A model generated the notes under the pieces. That model was not told where the DNA came from and made no database searches. It saw nothing but the letters and a program-made list of their open reading frames with translations. The translations under genes and the position numbers were made by a program. A stretch of DNA of 64,000 bases. Source: Dyadobacter fanqingshengii. Its GTDB lineage: Bacteria > Bacteroidota > Bacteroidia > Cytophagales > Spirosomataceae. The first letter of the stretch is position 1. The number at the start of each line of letters is the position of its first letter. The stretch covers positions 5,020,501 to 5,084,500 of the forward strand of contig NZ_CP098806.1 of NCBI RefSeq assembly GCF_023822005.2, given 5' to 3'. Of this stretch, positions 9,429 through 16,636 are shown in pieces.

Positions 9429-10271
9429 ATGTCCTGGTTTATTCGGAAAGAGAAAGGTATTAATACACCCACCGAAATGAAGCGAGAAGCTCCTGATGGG
9501 TTGTGGTACCAGTGTTCTAATTGCAAAAAGATTACGCCTACCAGAGAACATAAGCAGAATGCTTTCACTTGCCCGCATTGCAATTACCACGAAAAAGTGG
9601 GTTCTGATGTTTATTTCAACATTTTATTCGACGATAACGAATTTGTAGAGCTCGACGAAAATCTTACGTCAGCCGATCCGCTGCATTTTGTTGATACAAA
9701 AGCTTATCCCGACCGCATTAAATCAACCATGCAGAAAACGGGCTTGAAAGATGCGGTGAGAACCGGTTACGGAAAAATGAATGAGCTGGATATTGTGATT
9801 GCATGCATGGATTTCAACTTCATTGGCGGGTCAATGGGTTCGGTTGTGGGTGAAAAAATTGCGCGTGCGATCAGCTATGCATTGGAACATAAGCATCCGT
9901 TTCTGATGATCTCGAAATCGGGTGGAGCGCGAATGATGGAGGCAGGATTTTCATTGATGCAAATGGCCAAAACATCGGCTCGTTTGGCACAATTATCCAA
10001 AGCTAAAGTTCCATATATATCCCTTTTGACAGATCCTACAACGGGCGGTGTAACAGCCTCCTACGCAATGCTGGGTGATTTTAATATTTCCGAACCAGAA
10101 GCTTTGATCGGATTTGCTGGTCCACGCGTTATACGGGAGACCATTGGCAAGGATTTGCCAAAAGGATTCCAAAGCGCTGAATTTGTTCTCGAACATGGAT
10201 TCCTGGATTTCATTGTTGACCGCAAAGACCTGAAAGATAAATTAACCAGCCTGCTCACCATGCTTCGTTGA
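9429..10271 (+). CDS. accD: Acetyl-CoA carboxylase carboxyltransferase subunit beta
   Basis: Beta half of the carboxyltransferase that moves CO2 from biotin-BCCP to acetyl-CoA, the first step of fatty acid synthesis. A four-cysteine zinc ribbon is present: C29, C32, C48 and C51. The crotonase-type core includes [38 protein letters not shown] and the [17 protein letters not shown] stretch, ending with [20 protein letters not shown]. At 280 aa the length is normal. A radical SAM gene begins two bases after the stop, an unusual partner for accD. Confidence 0.97.
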   Translation: MSWFIRKEKGINTPTEMKREAPDGLWYQCSNCKKITPTREHKQNAFTCPHCNYHEKVGSDVYFNILFDDNEFVELDENLTSADPLHFVDTKAYPDRIKSTMQKTGLKDAVRTGYGKMNELDIVIACMDFNFIGGSMGSVVGEKIARAISYALEHKHPFLMISKSGGARMMEAGFSLMQMAKTSARLAQLSKAKVPYISLLTDPTTGGVTASYAMLGDFNISEPEALIGFAGPRVIRETIGKDLPKGFQSAEFVLEHGFLDFIVDRKDLKDKLTSLLTMLR

Positions 10272-10272
10272 T

Positions 10273-11250
10273 ATGCGTTTGATATCCCATCCGGTCCTTT
10301 GCAACTACTATGTGACATATCGCTGCAATGCATCATGTAGTTTCTGCGACATTTGGGAGAAGCCTTCGCCATACATTACGATCGAGAATCTAAGAGAAAA
10401 TTTAAGGGATTTAAAAAAACTCGGCGTTAAGGTCATTGACTTTACCGGCGGGGAACCACTGCTTCACCGGCAGTTGGAAGTGCTTTTAAAAGAAGCCAAG
10501 GACCACGGAATGATCACAACCGTGACAAGCAACGGCTTGCTTTATCCCAAGCAAGCCGAAAAACTCCGCGGGCTTATTGATATGCTTCATTTCTCGCTGG
10601 ATTCGCCTGATCGTGACGAGCATGATAAATCGAGAGGAGTAAAATGCTTTGACAAAGTGATGGAATCCATTGCAGTAGCAAAGTCACTCGGCGAACGTCC
10701 CGATATTATTTTCACTGTGTTTGAAGATAATGTTGGTAAAATAAGACAGTTGTGGGAAGAGGTTTGCCTCCCCAATGATCTCATTCTTATTTTAAATCCT
10801 GTTTTTGAATACAACAATGTAGGCTCCAATCTTTCCAAGGAAACATTGAATGAACTGACTTGGTGGGGAAAACAGAAGAACATTTATCTTAATGATGCTT
10901 TTGTACAACTCAGACTTGACGGAGGAAATCACGTCGACGATCCGGTTTGCAAGGCTGCCAGCACCACCATTGTCATTTCTCCTGAAAATAAGCTTGTCCT
11001 TCCTTGTTATCATTTGGGATTAAAAGATTTTGCAATCGAAGGAAATCTTTTTGATCTCTATCATTCCGACGAAGTCCAAAAGCTTGTTGCGCTCGAAGGG
11101 AAATTGCCTGCATGCGAAAGTTGTGCGATCAATTGCTATATGCAACCGTCATTCGCAGTGGAAATGAACAAATACTGGTGGAAAGCGCTTCCCAGCACCA
11201 TTAAATACAACCGGATTAAAGGCACCTGGAAGCAAATGGTGCGGTTTTAA
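10273..11250 (+). CDS. Radical SAM protein with SPASM-like C-terminal cysteines
   Basis: The cluster motif C-x3-C-x2-C is at C18, C22 and C25 (RCNASCSFCDIW), followed by the SAM-binding GGEP motif (TGGEPLLHR) near residue 59 and a TTVTSNG strand; this makes a radical SAM TIM barrel. The C-terminal third has further cysteines (C-KAAST, LPCYHLG, CESCAINCYM), resembling a SPASM or twitch domain that would hold auxiliary iron-sulfur clusters. Such proteins modify peptides or act on sugars, lipids or cofactors; the substrate is not visible here. The gene starts one base after the accD stop and shares a 4-bp TTAA palindrome with the convergent next gene. Confidence 0.86.
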   Translation: MRLISHPVLCNYYVTYRCNASCSFCDIWEKPSPYITIENLRENLRDLKKLGVKVIDFTGGEPLLHRQLEVLLKEAKDHGMITTVTSNGLLYPKQAEKLRGLIDMLHFSLDSPDRDEHDKSRGVKCFDKVMESIAVAKSLGERPDIIFTVFEDNVGKIRQLWEEVCLPNDLILILNPVFEYNNVGSNLSKETLNELTWWGKQKNIYLNDAFVQLRLDGGNHVDDPVCKAASTTIVISPENKLVLPCYHLGLKDFAIEGNLFDLYHSDEVQKLVALEGKLPACESCAINCYMQPSFAVEMNKYWWKALPSTIKYNRIKGTWKQMVRF

Positions 11251-11732
11251 TTATCAAATGAGCATTCTTTTCTTCGCGTATCCGTAACAGATGTGATTTT
11301 CCATCCGCTGCTTAGTTTGATTAATGTAAAGACATTGACTCCACAGTGCGAAAATTTATCTCCTAAAAAGAATTTGTAAGGAGCCCAGACAAGGGCCATA
11401 GGGCCGTCCACCGAAATCTTAGGATGAAAAATCTGCTCGTCCCACTTTTCAGGATGCGGCGTTCCAACTGCCTTCACAAACCCGTTAATCAAATTCTTCT
11501 TTACTGCAATAGAGTCCTTTGGATTTTCAGGGACCGACATCATTGTGGCGCCCAGTGCAAAGGCGTTTCTAACCTTTGTTGAATCTCCCGAACGCATTCC
11601 GTCAAACAATGCATTGACTGTGCCCATTATGCCAGGATCATATTGCTGACTGAATGCGCTCGAAGCGCAGAATAGAAAAGAGGAGACCAGCAATGCAAAT
11701 CTAAAACGGTTCATACGTGCGTGCTTTTTCAT
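11247..11732 (-). CDS. Secreted NTF2-like (SnoaL/DUF4440-type) protein
   Basis: A signal peptide (hydrophobic FALLVSSFLFCASSAFSQ) precedes a domain of about 120 residues that looks like an NTF2-like fold: VNALFDGMRSGDSTKVRNAFALGATMMSV at the front and ALVWAPYKFFLGDKFSHCGVNVFTLIKLSSGWKITSV at the back. Such domains bind small ligands or act as isomerases, and many have no known role. The ATG at 11732 (MKKHARMNRF) is preferred; 11714 is also possible. The gene is divergent from smpB and convergent with the radical SAM gene, overlapping it by four bases. Confidence 0.72.
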   Translation of the reverse strand: MKKHARMNRFRFALLVSSFLFCASSAFSQQYDPGIMGTVNALFDGMRSGDSTKVRNAFALGATMMSVPENPKDSIAVKKNLINGFVKAVGTPHPEKWDEQIFHPKISVDGPMALVWAPYKFFLGDKFSHCGVNVFTLIKLSSGWKITSVTDTRRKECSFDN

Positions 11733-11735
11733 TAA

Positions 11736-11766
11736 TTGGTATAGTTTTAACAAAAGCTTAATTTTG
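11736..11766 (+). promoter_or_regulatory. Promoter of smpB (TTG-N20-TAATTTTG)
   Basis: TTG at 11736-11738 and TAATTTTG at 11759-11766 match the Bacteroidota -33/-7 pattern with a 20-bp spacer. Transcription would start about 11773, some 20 nt before the smpB ATG. The element overlaps the start of the divergent NTF2-like gene. Confidence 0.65.
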
Positions 11767-11792
11767 AGCCCCTTTTGAATTTGAGAATCAAT

Positions 11793-12251
11793 ATGTCTGA
11801 AAAAATAGTTAAAAAAGTAGATATTAAAAACCGCAAGGCATCATTCGAATACTTCTTCATTGAGGAGTTTACGGCTGGTATGGCATTGACGGGAACTGAG
11901 ATAAAGTCGATCAGACAAGGCAAAGTGAATTTCCAGGATGCATACTGCCTGTTCATGGACGGGGAGTTATATATCCGCAGTTTGCACATTTCCCCATACA
12001 CCGAAGGCACACATTACAATCACGACCCCATGCGTGACCGCAAATTGCTTATTACCAAGCGCGAAAGAAAAAAACTTACGGAAAATCTGAAAGATCAAGG
12101 TCTGACGATTATTCCCGTTCGGTTATTCACAAGCGAGCGTGGCCTGGCGAAGCTGCACATTGCCCTGGCAAAGGGTAAGAAACTGTATGACAAGCGTGAC
12201 TCAATCAAAGAAAGAGATGTAAAGCGCGAGACAGATCGTATGAATTTCTAG
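11793..12251 (+). CDS. smpB: SsrA-binding protein SmpB
   Basis: Small basic RNA-binding protein that brings tmRNA to stalled ribosomes in trans-translation. The 152 residues show the SmpB core: KNRKASFEYFFIEEFTAGMALTGTEIKSIR near the N-terminus, LYIRSLHISPYTEG, and the basic C-terminal helix AKGKKLYDKRDSIKERD that enters the decoding centre. The ATG at 11793 is chosen over an upstream in-frame TTG at 11775 because it fits the family's N-terminus and the mapped promoter. No ssrA gene is in the window. Confidence 0.97.
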   Translation: MSEKIVKKVDIKNRKASFEYFFIEEFTAGMALTGTEIKSIRQGKVNFQDAYCLFMDGELYIRSLHISPYTEGTHYNHDPMRDRKLLITKRERKKLTENLKDQGLTIIPVRLFTSERGLAKLHIALAKGKKLYDKRDSIKERDVKRETDRMNF

Positions 12252-12328
12252 CATAATAATTGGATTTGCGGGCGCGTTTTTTTAGGTAAAAATTCCTATA
12301 TTGTCGGAATTAAATACCTCTAGGGCTC

Positions 12329-12838
12329 ATGGGTAAAGTACTGGTTCTTAATCAAGATTATAGTGCGTTAAGTGTTTGCACGGTTCCAAAGGCGTTTTTA
12401 TTAGTCTACATGAATAAGGCCGAAATGCTGGCCGAATCCCCGCGGCATTATCTCCGAACGGTCAACGATAAATATCCCATGCCCGTGGTGATCCGCCTCC
12501 ACCGCTACATTCACATTCCGTACAGAGGCGTAGTAATGACCAGGCAAAATCTGTTCAAGCGGGACAGTAACCGATGTCAGTATTGCGGCACACACGATAA
12601 TCTCACGTTAGACCACGTAATCCCAAAATCGAGAGGCGGTAAAACAACCTGGGACAATCTCGCCACCGCCTGCAAGCGCTGCAATTCAAGAAAAGGAGAC
12701 CACACACCAGAAGAAGTTGGCATGCCCCTCCGCCAGCGCCCATTTCGCCCCTCATTCCTCATGTTTATCCGCGATTTTTCCGGTTTAGCCGATGATGAAT
12801 GGCTTCCCTATCTAGGTGTTAAAGAAAGATCATATTGA
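12329..12838 (+). CDS. HNH endonuclease family protein
   Basis: The 169-residue protein has a classical HNH domain with a zinc site: C83-x2-C86, the catalytic LTLDHVIPKSRGG with D95/H96, N110 and C115-x2-C118. The first 80 residues (VLNQDYSALSVCTVPKAFLLVYMNKAEML) are typical of the chromosomal HNH proteins widespread in Bacteroidota and cyanobacteria, which have no proven role; this is not a homing endonuclease inside an intron here. A TATATTG at 12297-12303 just upstream resembles a -7 box. It stands between smpB and rpsA. Confidence 0.88.
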   Translation: MGKVLVLNQDYSALSVCTVPKAFLLVYMNKAEMLAESPRHYLRTVNDKYPMPVVIRLHRYIHIPYRGVVMTRQNLFKRDSNRCQYCGTHDNLTLDHVIPKSRGGKTTWDNLATACKRCNSRKGDHTPEEVGMPLRQRPFRPSFLMFIRDFSGLADDEWLPYLGVKERSY

Positions 12839-12939
12839 TTTTCTTCCCTGGATATCCTTCCAAAAGCTCTAATTCTTCGCATCTTTTGCTGATTTCGAAA
12901 AAAATCCTTTGTTACTGAGGAATTTATTTCGAAAACACG

Positions 12940-13009
12940 TACTTTTGCGCTCTATTTTTTCAAAAAATACTTGTTTAACTAATTTTCAGCTATTTAGCTC
13001 GGAAGCTGA
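12940..13009 (+). promoter_or_regulatory. rpsA promoter -7 element and structured leader
   Basis: TACTTTTG at 12940-12947 fits TAnnTTTG. Downstream, in the predicted leader, are a 17-bp palindrome (TATTTTTT-C-AAAAAATA, 12953-12969) and a 6-bp stem TCAGCT/AGCTGA (12986-12991 with 13004-13009), ending 26 nt before the rpsA ATG. S1 is known to autoregulate its own mRNA in E. coli; a similar role here is inference. Confidence 0.5.
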
Positions 13010-13035
13010 TGTACACAGAGCAGTAATTCCTATTT

Positions 13036-14862
13036 ATGTCTAAGGAAATTCAACATCAACCTCTTCCTGATTTCGATTGGGATAAAGCAGCAGACAAAGG
13101 TTTCGGTACAGGTTATTCAACTGCGGACCGCGATCGTTTCGAACAAATGTATGAGACTACGATTTCTCCTGTTCAGGAAAAAGAAGTAGTAAAAGGTATT
13201 GTAGTAGGTATTACAGACAGGGAAGTAATCCTTAACATCGGTTTTAAATCTGATGGTATCGTTTCTTCCAATGAATTCCGCGATTTGCCAGGAATGAAAA
13301 TTGGCGACGAAGTGGAAGTTTACGTAGAAAACCAGGAAGACGCTCAAGGTCAGCTTGTTCTTTCACGCAAAAAAGCCAAAGTTATTACTGCATGGGATAA
13401 CATTCAGAAATCGTTTGACGAGGATGTGGTTATCGATGCTAACGTGAAAAGAAGAACTAAGGGTGGTCTTATTGTTGATATATTCGGCATCGAGGCTTTC
13501 TTGCCAGGTTCACAAATCGATGTTAAACCAATTCGCGATTTCGACATTTTTGTTGGAAAGCGTATGGAGGTTAAAGTTGTTAAGATCAATTACGCGAATG
13601 ATAACGTAGTTGTTTCTCACAAAATATTGATCGAAAAAGATCTTGAAGCACAACGTCAGCAAATCTTGAACAACCTTGAAAAAGGTCAGGTTCTGGAAGG
13701 CGTTATCAAGAACATGACAAACTTCGGTGTGTTCATTGACCTTGGTGGTGTAGATGGTCTTCTTCACATTACGGATATCTCATGGGGTCGTATCAACCAC
13801 CCATCTGACCTGCTTGCGCTGGATCAGAAATTGAACGTGGTTGTTCTTGACTTTGATGAAGAGAAAAAACGAATCTCTCTTGGCTTGAAACAACTTCAGT
13901 CTCACCCATGGGATTCTCTTGCAGAAGAAATCCAGGTTGGTTCGAAAGTTACAGGTCGTATCGTTAATGTTGCTGATTACGGCGCATTCCTTGAAATCAA
14001 ACCAGGTGTTGAAGGTTTGATCCACGTTTCTGAAATGTCATGGTCTCAGCACCTGCGCAACCCTCAGGAATTCATGAACGTAAATGACGAAATCAGTGCA
14101 GTAGTATTGACACTGGATCGTAACGAGCGCAAAATGTCTCTTGGAATTAAGCAATTGACAGAAGATCCTTGGACACAAGCTTCGTTGAAAGACAAATATG
14201 CAATTGGAACACGTCACAAAGGTGTTGTGCGTAACCTTACCAACTTCGGCTTGTTCATCGAACTTGAAGAAGGAATTGACGGTCTTGTTCACGTATCTGA
14301 CCTTTCATGGACTAAGAAAATCAAACATCCTTCAGACTTCGTGAAAGTAAATGACGAACTTGAAGTTGTTGTTCTTGAATTGGATGCGGACAACCGTCGT
14401 CTGGCTCTTGGTCACAAACAACTTGAAGAAAACCCATGGGATACTTTCGAAAGCATCTTTGAAGTGGGTTCTGTTCATAAATCTACGATCGTTGCAAAAG
14501 GTGATAAATTCGCAACACTTGAACTTCCTTACGGAATTGAAGGCGTTTCGGCTATTAAAAACCTGACGAAAGAAGATGGTACAGTGGCAGAGGTAGGTGA
14601 AAGCCTTGACTTCACTGTCCTTGAATTCTTGAAAGACGAGAAGAAAATCGTTCTTACGCATTCCAAAGTAACCAAAGCAGCGCCTGCTCCTGAGGAGAAG
14701 AAAGAAGACCGTCCTGCGAAAGTACAGTCGTCTGCTCCTGCAAAAAGCGCTCCTGTTGCGGATTCAACCAAAGAAGGTGAGAAATCTACTTTCGGAGACT
14801 TGAGCGTTCTTTCAGCATTGAAAGAGCAAATGGAAGAAAGCGAAAAGAAAGGAAAAAAGTAA
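13036..14862 (+). CDS. rpsA: 30S ribosomal protein S1
   Basis: RNA-binding ribosomal protein with six S1 (OB-fold) repeats. They begin near residues 45, 130, 215, 300, 388 and 475, for example GQVLEGVIKNMTNFGVFIDL and GSKVTGRIVNVADYGAFLEI; repeats 3 to 5 are closest to each other. A low-complexity Ala/Pro/Lys tail follows residue 545. In Bacteroidota, which lack useful Shine-Dalgarno pairing, S1 is thought to matter for mRNA loading. The gene is monocistronic with a possible structured leader; its base composition is codon-biased as expected of a highly expressed gene. Confidence 0.97.
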   Translation: MSKEIQHQPLPDFDWDKAADKGFGTGYSTADRDRFEQMYETTISPVQEKEVVKGIVVGITDREVILNIGFKSDGIVSSNEFRDLPGMKIGDEVEVYVENQEDAQGQLVLSRKKAKVITAWDNIQKSFDEDVVIDANVKRRTKGGLIVDIFGIEAFLPGSQIDVKPIRDFDIFVGKRMEVKVVKINYANDNVVVSHKILIEKDLEAQRQQILNNLEKGQVLEGVIKNMTNFGVFIDLGGVDGLLHITDISWGRINHPSDLLALDQKLNVVVLDFDEEKKRISLGLKQLQSHPWDSLAEEIQVGSKVTGRIVNVADYGAFLEIKPGVEGLIHVSEMSWSQHLRNPQEFMNVNDEISAVVLTLDRNERKMSLGIKQLTEDPWTQASLKDKYAIGTRHKGVVRNLTNFGLFIELEEGIDGLVHVSDLSWTKKIKHPSDFVKVNDELEVVVLELDADNRRLALGHKQLEENPWDTFESIFEVGSVHKSTIVAKGDKFATLELPYGIEGVSAIKNLTKEDGTVAEVGESLDFTVLEFLKDEKKIVLTHSKVTKAAPAPEEKKEDRPAKVQSSAPAKSAPVADSTKEGEKSTFGDLSVLSALKEQMEESEKKGKK

Positions 14863-14892
14863 AGAATATAGCGGAGTAGCGAATTTTTTTGA

Positions 14893-14937
14893 TACTTTTG
14901 CACCCGGATTAGCTGCCAGCGCAAGCAGCAGCTAATC
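14893..14937 (+). promoter_or_regulatory. tRNA-Cys promoter element plus 10-bp hairpin
   Basis: TACTTTTG (14893-14900) is a -7 match. Seven bases on, a perfect 10-bp stem GATTAGCTGC (14907-14916) pairs with GCAGCTAATC (14928-14937) around an 11-nt loop, ending 7 nt before the tRNA. It may be the 3' hairpin of rpsA (no T-run follows) or a leader hairpin on the pre-tRNA. Confidence 0.55.
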
Positions 14938-14944
14938 TAAATTT

Positions 14945-15018
14945 GGTTCCGTGGCCGAGTGGCTAGGCAGAGGTCTGCAAAACCTCGTACAGCGGTTCGA
15001 ATCCGCTCGGAACCTCCA
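14945..15018 (+). tRNA. tRNA-Cys (GCA)
   Basis: A full cloverleaf can be drawn: acceptor GGTTCCG with CGGAACC, anticodon loop CTGCAAA giving anticodon GCA, T-arm GCGG-TTCGAAT-CCGC, discriminator T at 15015, and an encoded CCA at 15016-15018. The other tRNAs in this window do not encode CCA. Confidence 0.96.
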
Positions 15019-15055
15019 GTGCCTTAGAGAAATTGGCACACAAATTTATAGGAGA

Positions 15056-15106
15056 AAAATGCCATTTGTTTGAAACCTTGAAGCTGGTTTCCAAATGGCA
15101 TTTTTT
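15056..15106 (+). terminator. Terminator after tRNA-Cys
   Basis: AAAATGCCATTTG (ending 15068) pairs with CAAATGGCATTTT (from 15092), and inside this GAAACC pairs with GGTTTC, giving a long hairpin followed by TTTTTT. A further small dyad TTCGCC-N5-GGCGAA lies at 15137-15153 with no clear role; otherwise 15107-15220 is empty. Confidence 0.8.
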
Positions 15107-15220
15107 ATTGCTAAGTATTTGATAATCAACGAAAATTTCGCCAGGCAGGCGAAGTTAAATCCGTGGGTAAATTAGACAAATTATAAATAAGATGGGCATC
15201 CAAAATATCCCCTAAATACT

Positions 15221-15251
15221 TTTGTGGATAAAAAATCGTGAACTAGTTTTG
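15221..15251 (+). promoter_or_regulatory. Promoter of the act-cox operon (TTTG-N19-TAGTTTTG)
   Basis: TTTG at 15221-15224 and TAGTTTTG at 15244-15251 match the Bacteroidota consensus with the ideal 19-bp spacer; start of transcription would be about 15256, 24 nt before the actA ATG. A second -7-like TACTTTTG (15217-15224) overlaps the -33 box and could be an alternative start. Confidence 0.72.
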
Positions 15252-15279
15252 TCTGTTGAAGAATAATGAATAGTTGATT

Positions 15280-16590
15280 ATGAATATACCATTCCGAAAG
15301 GACGCTAAGTTTTGTTCCTTCTTTAATTTCTCAAAAACATTTATAGCACTGATCGCAGTGGCTATATTATTAAGTGTACCTAACTTAATATATGCTCAGG
15401 ACAGCACCGCTGCTGCCGGTGGAGCCGCCGCCGCCGCAGCGCCAGCAGGTGGGGGAGACGCTGCCAAAGGCGAAGCGCTATTTAAAAACAATTGCGCACA
15501 ATGTCATGCTGTGACGGATGAACGCATTGTTGGTCCAGGTCTTAAAGGAGCAAGCGGTCGCCATGATTTTGCTTGGCTTGCCAAATGGGTTCGTAATTCC
15601 CAGGCTGTAATCGCTTCCGGCGATCCTTACGGCGTCAAAATTTACAATGAGTATTCAAAAGCCCAGATGACAAGTTTTCCTAATTTATCAGATGATGATA
15701 TTAAAGGAATCTTCGCTTATGTAGATCAGGCTGGAACTGCTGCTCCTGCGGCAGCTGCTCCTGCGGGAGGTGGCGCAGCGGGTGGAAGTGCTTCTGCACA
15801 AGGCGGCGGTCCTTCGGATCTGTTCGTTATTGTTCTTGGAGCGCTGGTCGTTGTAATGTTGCTAGTTCTAGGTGTTCTGCTCGTAATTGTTTCATTACTT
15901 TCAAAAGCAGTTAGCGGCGAGGGAGGAGTTGTTGAAAAAGGAGATTTCATGGGTCGCCTTGGCAATTCATTAAAAAGAATCGCTTCCGATCCCGCCATTC
16001 GTTCGGCAACGATCTGGATCTTCGTACTGCTTGTTTTGAAGGCCACTTTGGACGGTGCGTATAGTGTTGGTGTTCAGCAAGGTTATGCGCCAAAACAACC
16101 GATTTCATTCTCGCACAAACTACACGCAGGAGAGTATAAGATTGACTGTAACTATTGCCACACTGGTGTTAACCGTGGTAAATCGGCGCACATTCCTTCT
16201 GCCAACATTTGTATGAACTGCCACGGCGTTATCAAAAAGGAGTCTCCTGAAATTCAGAAAATTTATACTTCTATTGAAAACAATCAGCCTATTGAATGGG
16301 TGAGGGTTCACAACTTGCCTGATCTGGCTTATTTCAATCACGCCCAGCACGTTAACGTAGGTGGACTTGAATGCCAGAACTGTCACGGCGAAGTTGAAAA
16401 AATGGAAGTGATCCAGCAACGCTCATCATTAACGATGGGATGGTGTATAGACTGTCACCGTAAAACGGAGGTAAATACAAAAGATAATAAGTACTACGAT
16501 AAATTAGTACAGTTGCACGCTGGCGAAAGCAAAGAAGCATTAAAAGTTGCTGATATAGGTGGGTTGGAATGTTCTAAATGCCACTATTAA
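15280..16590 (+). CDS. actA: Alternative complex III subunit ActA, hexaheme c-type cytochrome
   Basis: Heme-rich electron carrier subunit of the quinol:cytochrome c oxidoreductase ACIII. Six CXXCH sites are visible: CAQCH in an N-terminal monoheme cytochrome c domain (about residues 60-150), then CNYCH, CMNCH, CQNCH, CIDCH and CSKCH in the C-terminal pentaheme domain. A signal/anchor segment is at about 18-40, a transmembrane helix near 185-210 and another at about 245-260. The two domains are joined by Ala/Gly-rich linkers. ATG 15280 is preferred to the TTG at 15274. First gene of the operon; actB follows after 46 bp. Confidence 0.93.
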   Translation: MNIPFRKDAKFCSFFNFSKTFIALIAVAILLSVPNLIYAQDSTAAAGGAAAAAAPAGGGDAAKGEALFKNNCAQCHAVTDERIVGPGLKGASGRHDFAWLAKWVRNSQAVIASGDPYGVKIYNEYSKAQMTSFPNLSDDDIKGIFAYVDQAGTAAPAAAAPAGGGAAGGSASAQGGGPSDLFVIVLGALVVVMLLVLGVLLVIVSLLSKAVSGEGGVVEKGDFMGRLGNSLKRIASDPAIRSATIWIFVLLVLKATLDGAYSVGVQQGYAPKQPISFSHKLHAGEYKIDCNYCHTGVNRGKSAHIPSANICMNCHGVIKKESPEIQKIYTSIENNQPIEWVRVHNLPDLAYFNHAQHVNVGGLECQNCHGEVEKMEVIQQRSSLTMGWCIDCHRKTEVNTKDNKYYDKLVQLHAGESKEALKVADIGGLECSKCHY

Positions 16591-16636
16591 TCAAAAAAAT
16601 AATACCTGATACAACTCATTTGTATTGAATAGTTTT

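Noticed and set aside
12329..12838. HNH gene as a homing endonuclease or mobile element
   Set aside because: No flanking intron, intein, inverted repeats or target duplication; it fits a common chromosomal family.
13510..14661. Repetitive DNA in rpsA that could look like tandem repeats
   Set aside because: It is explained by the homologous S1 domains within one protein.
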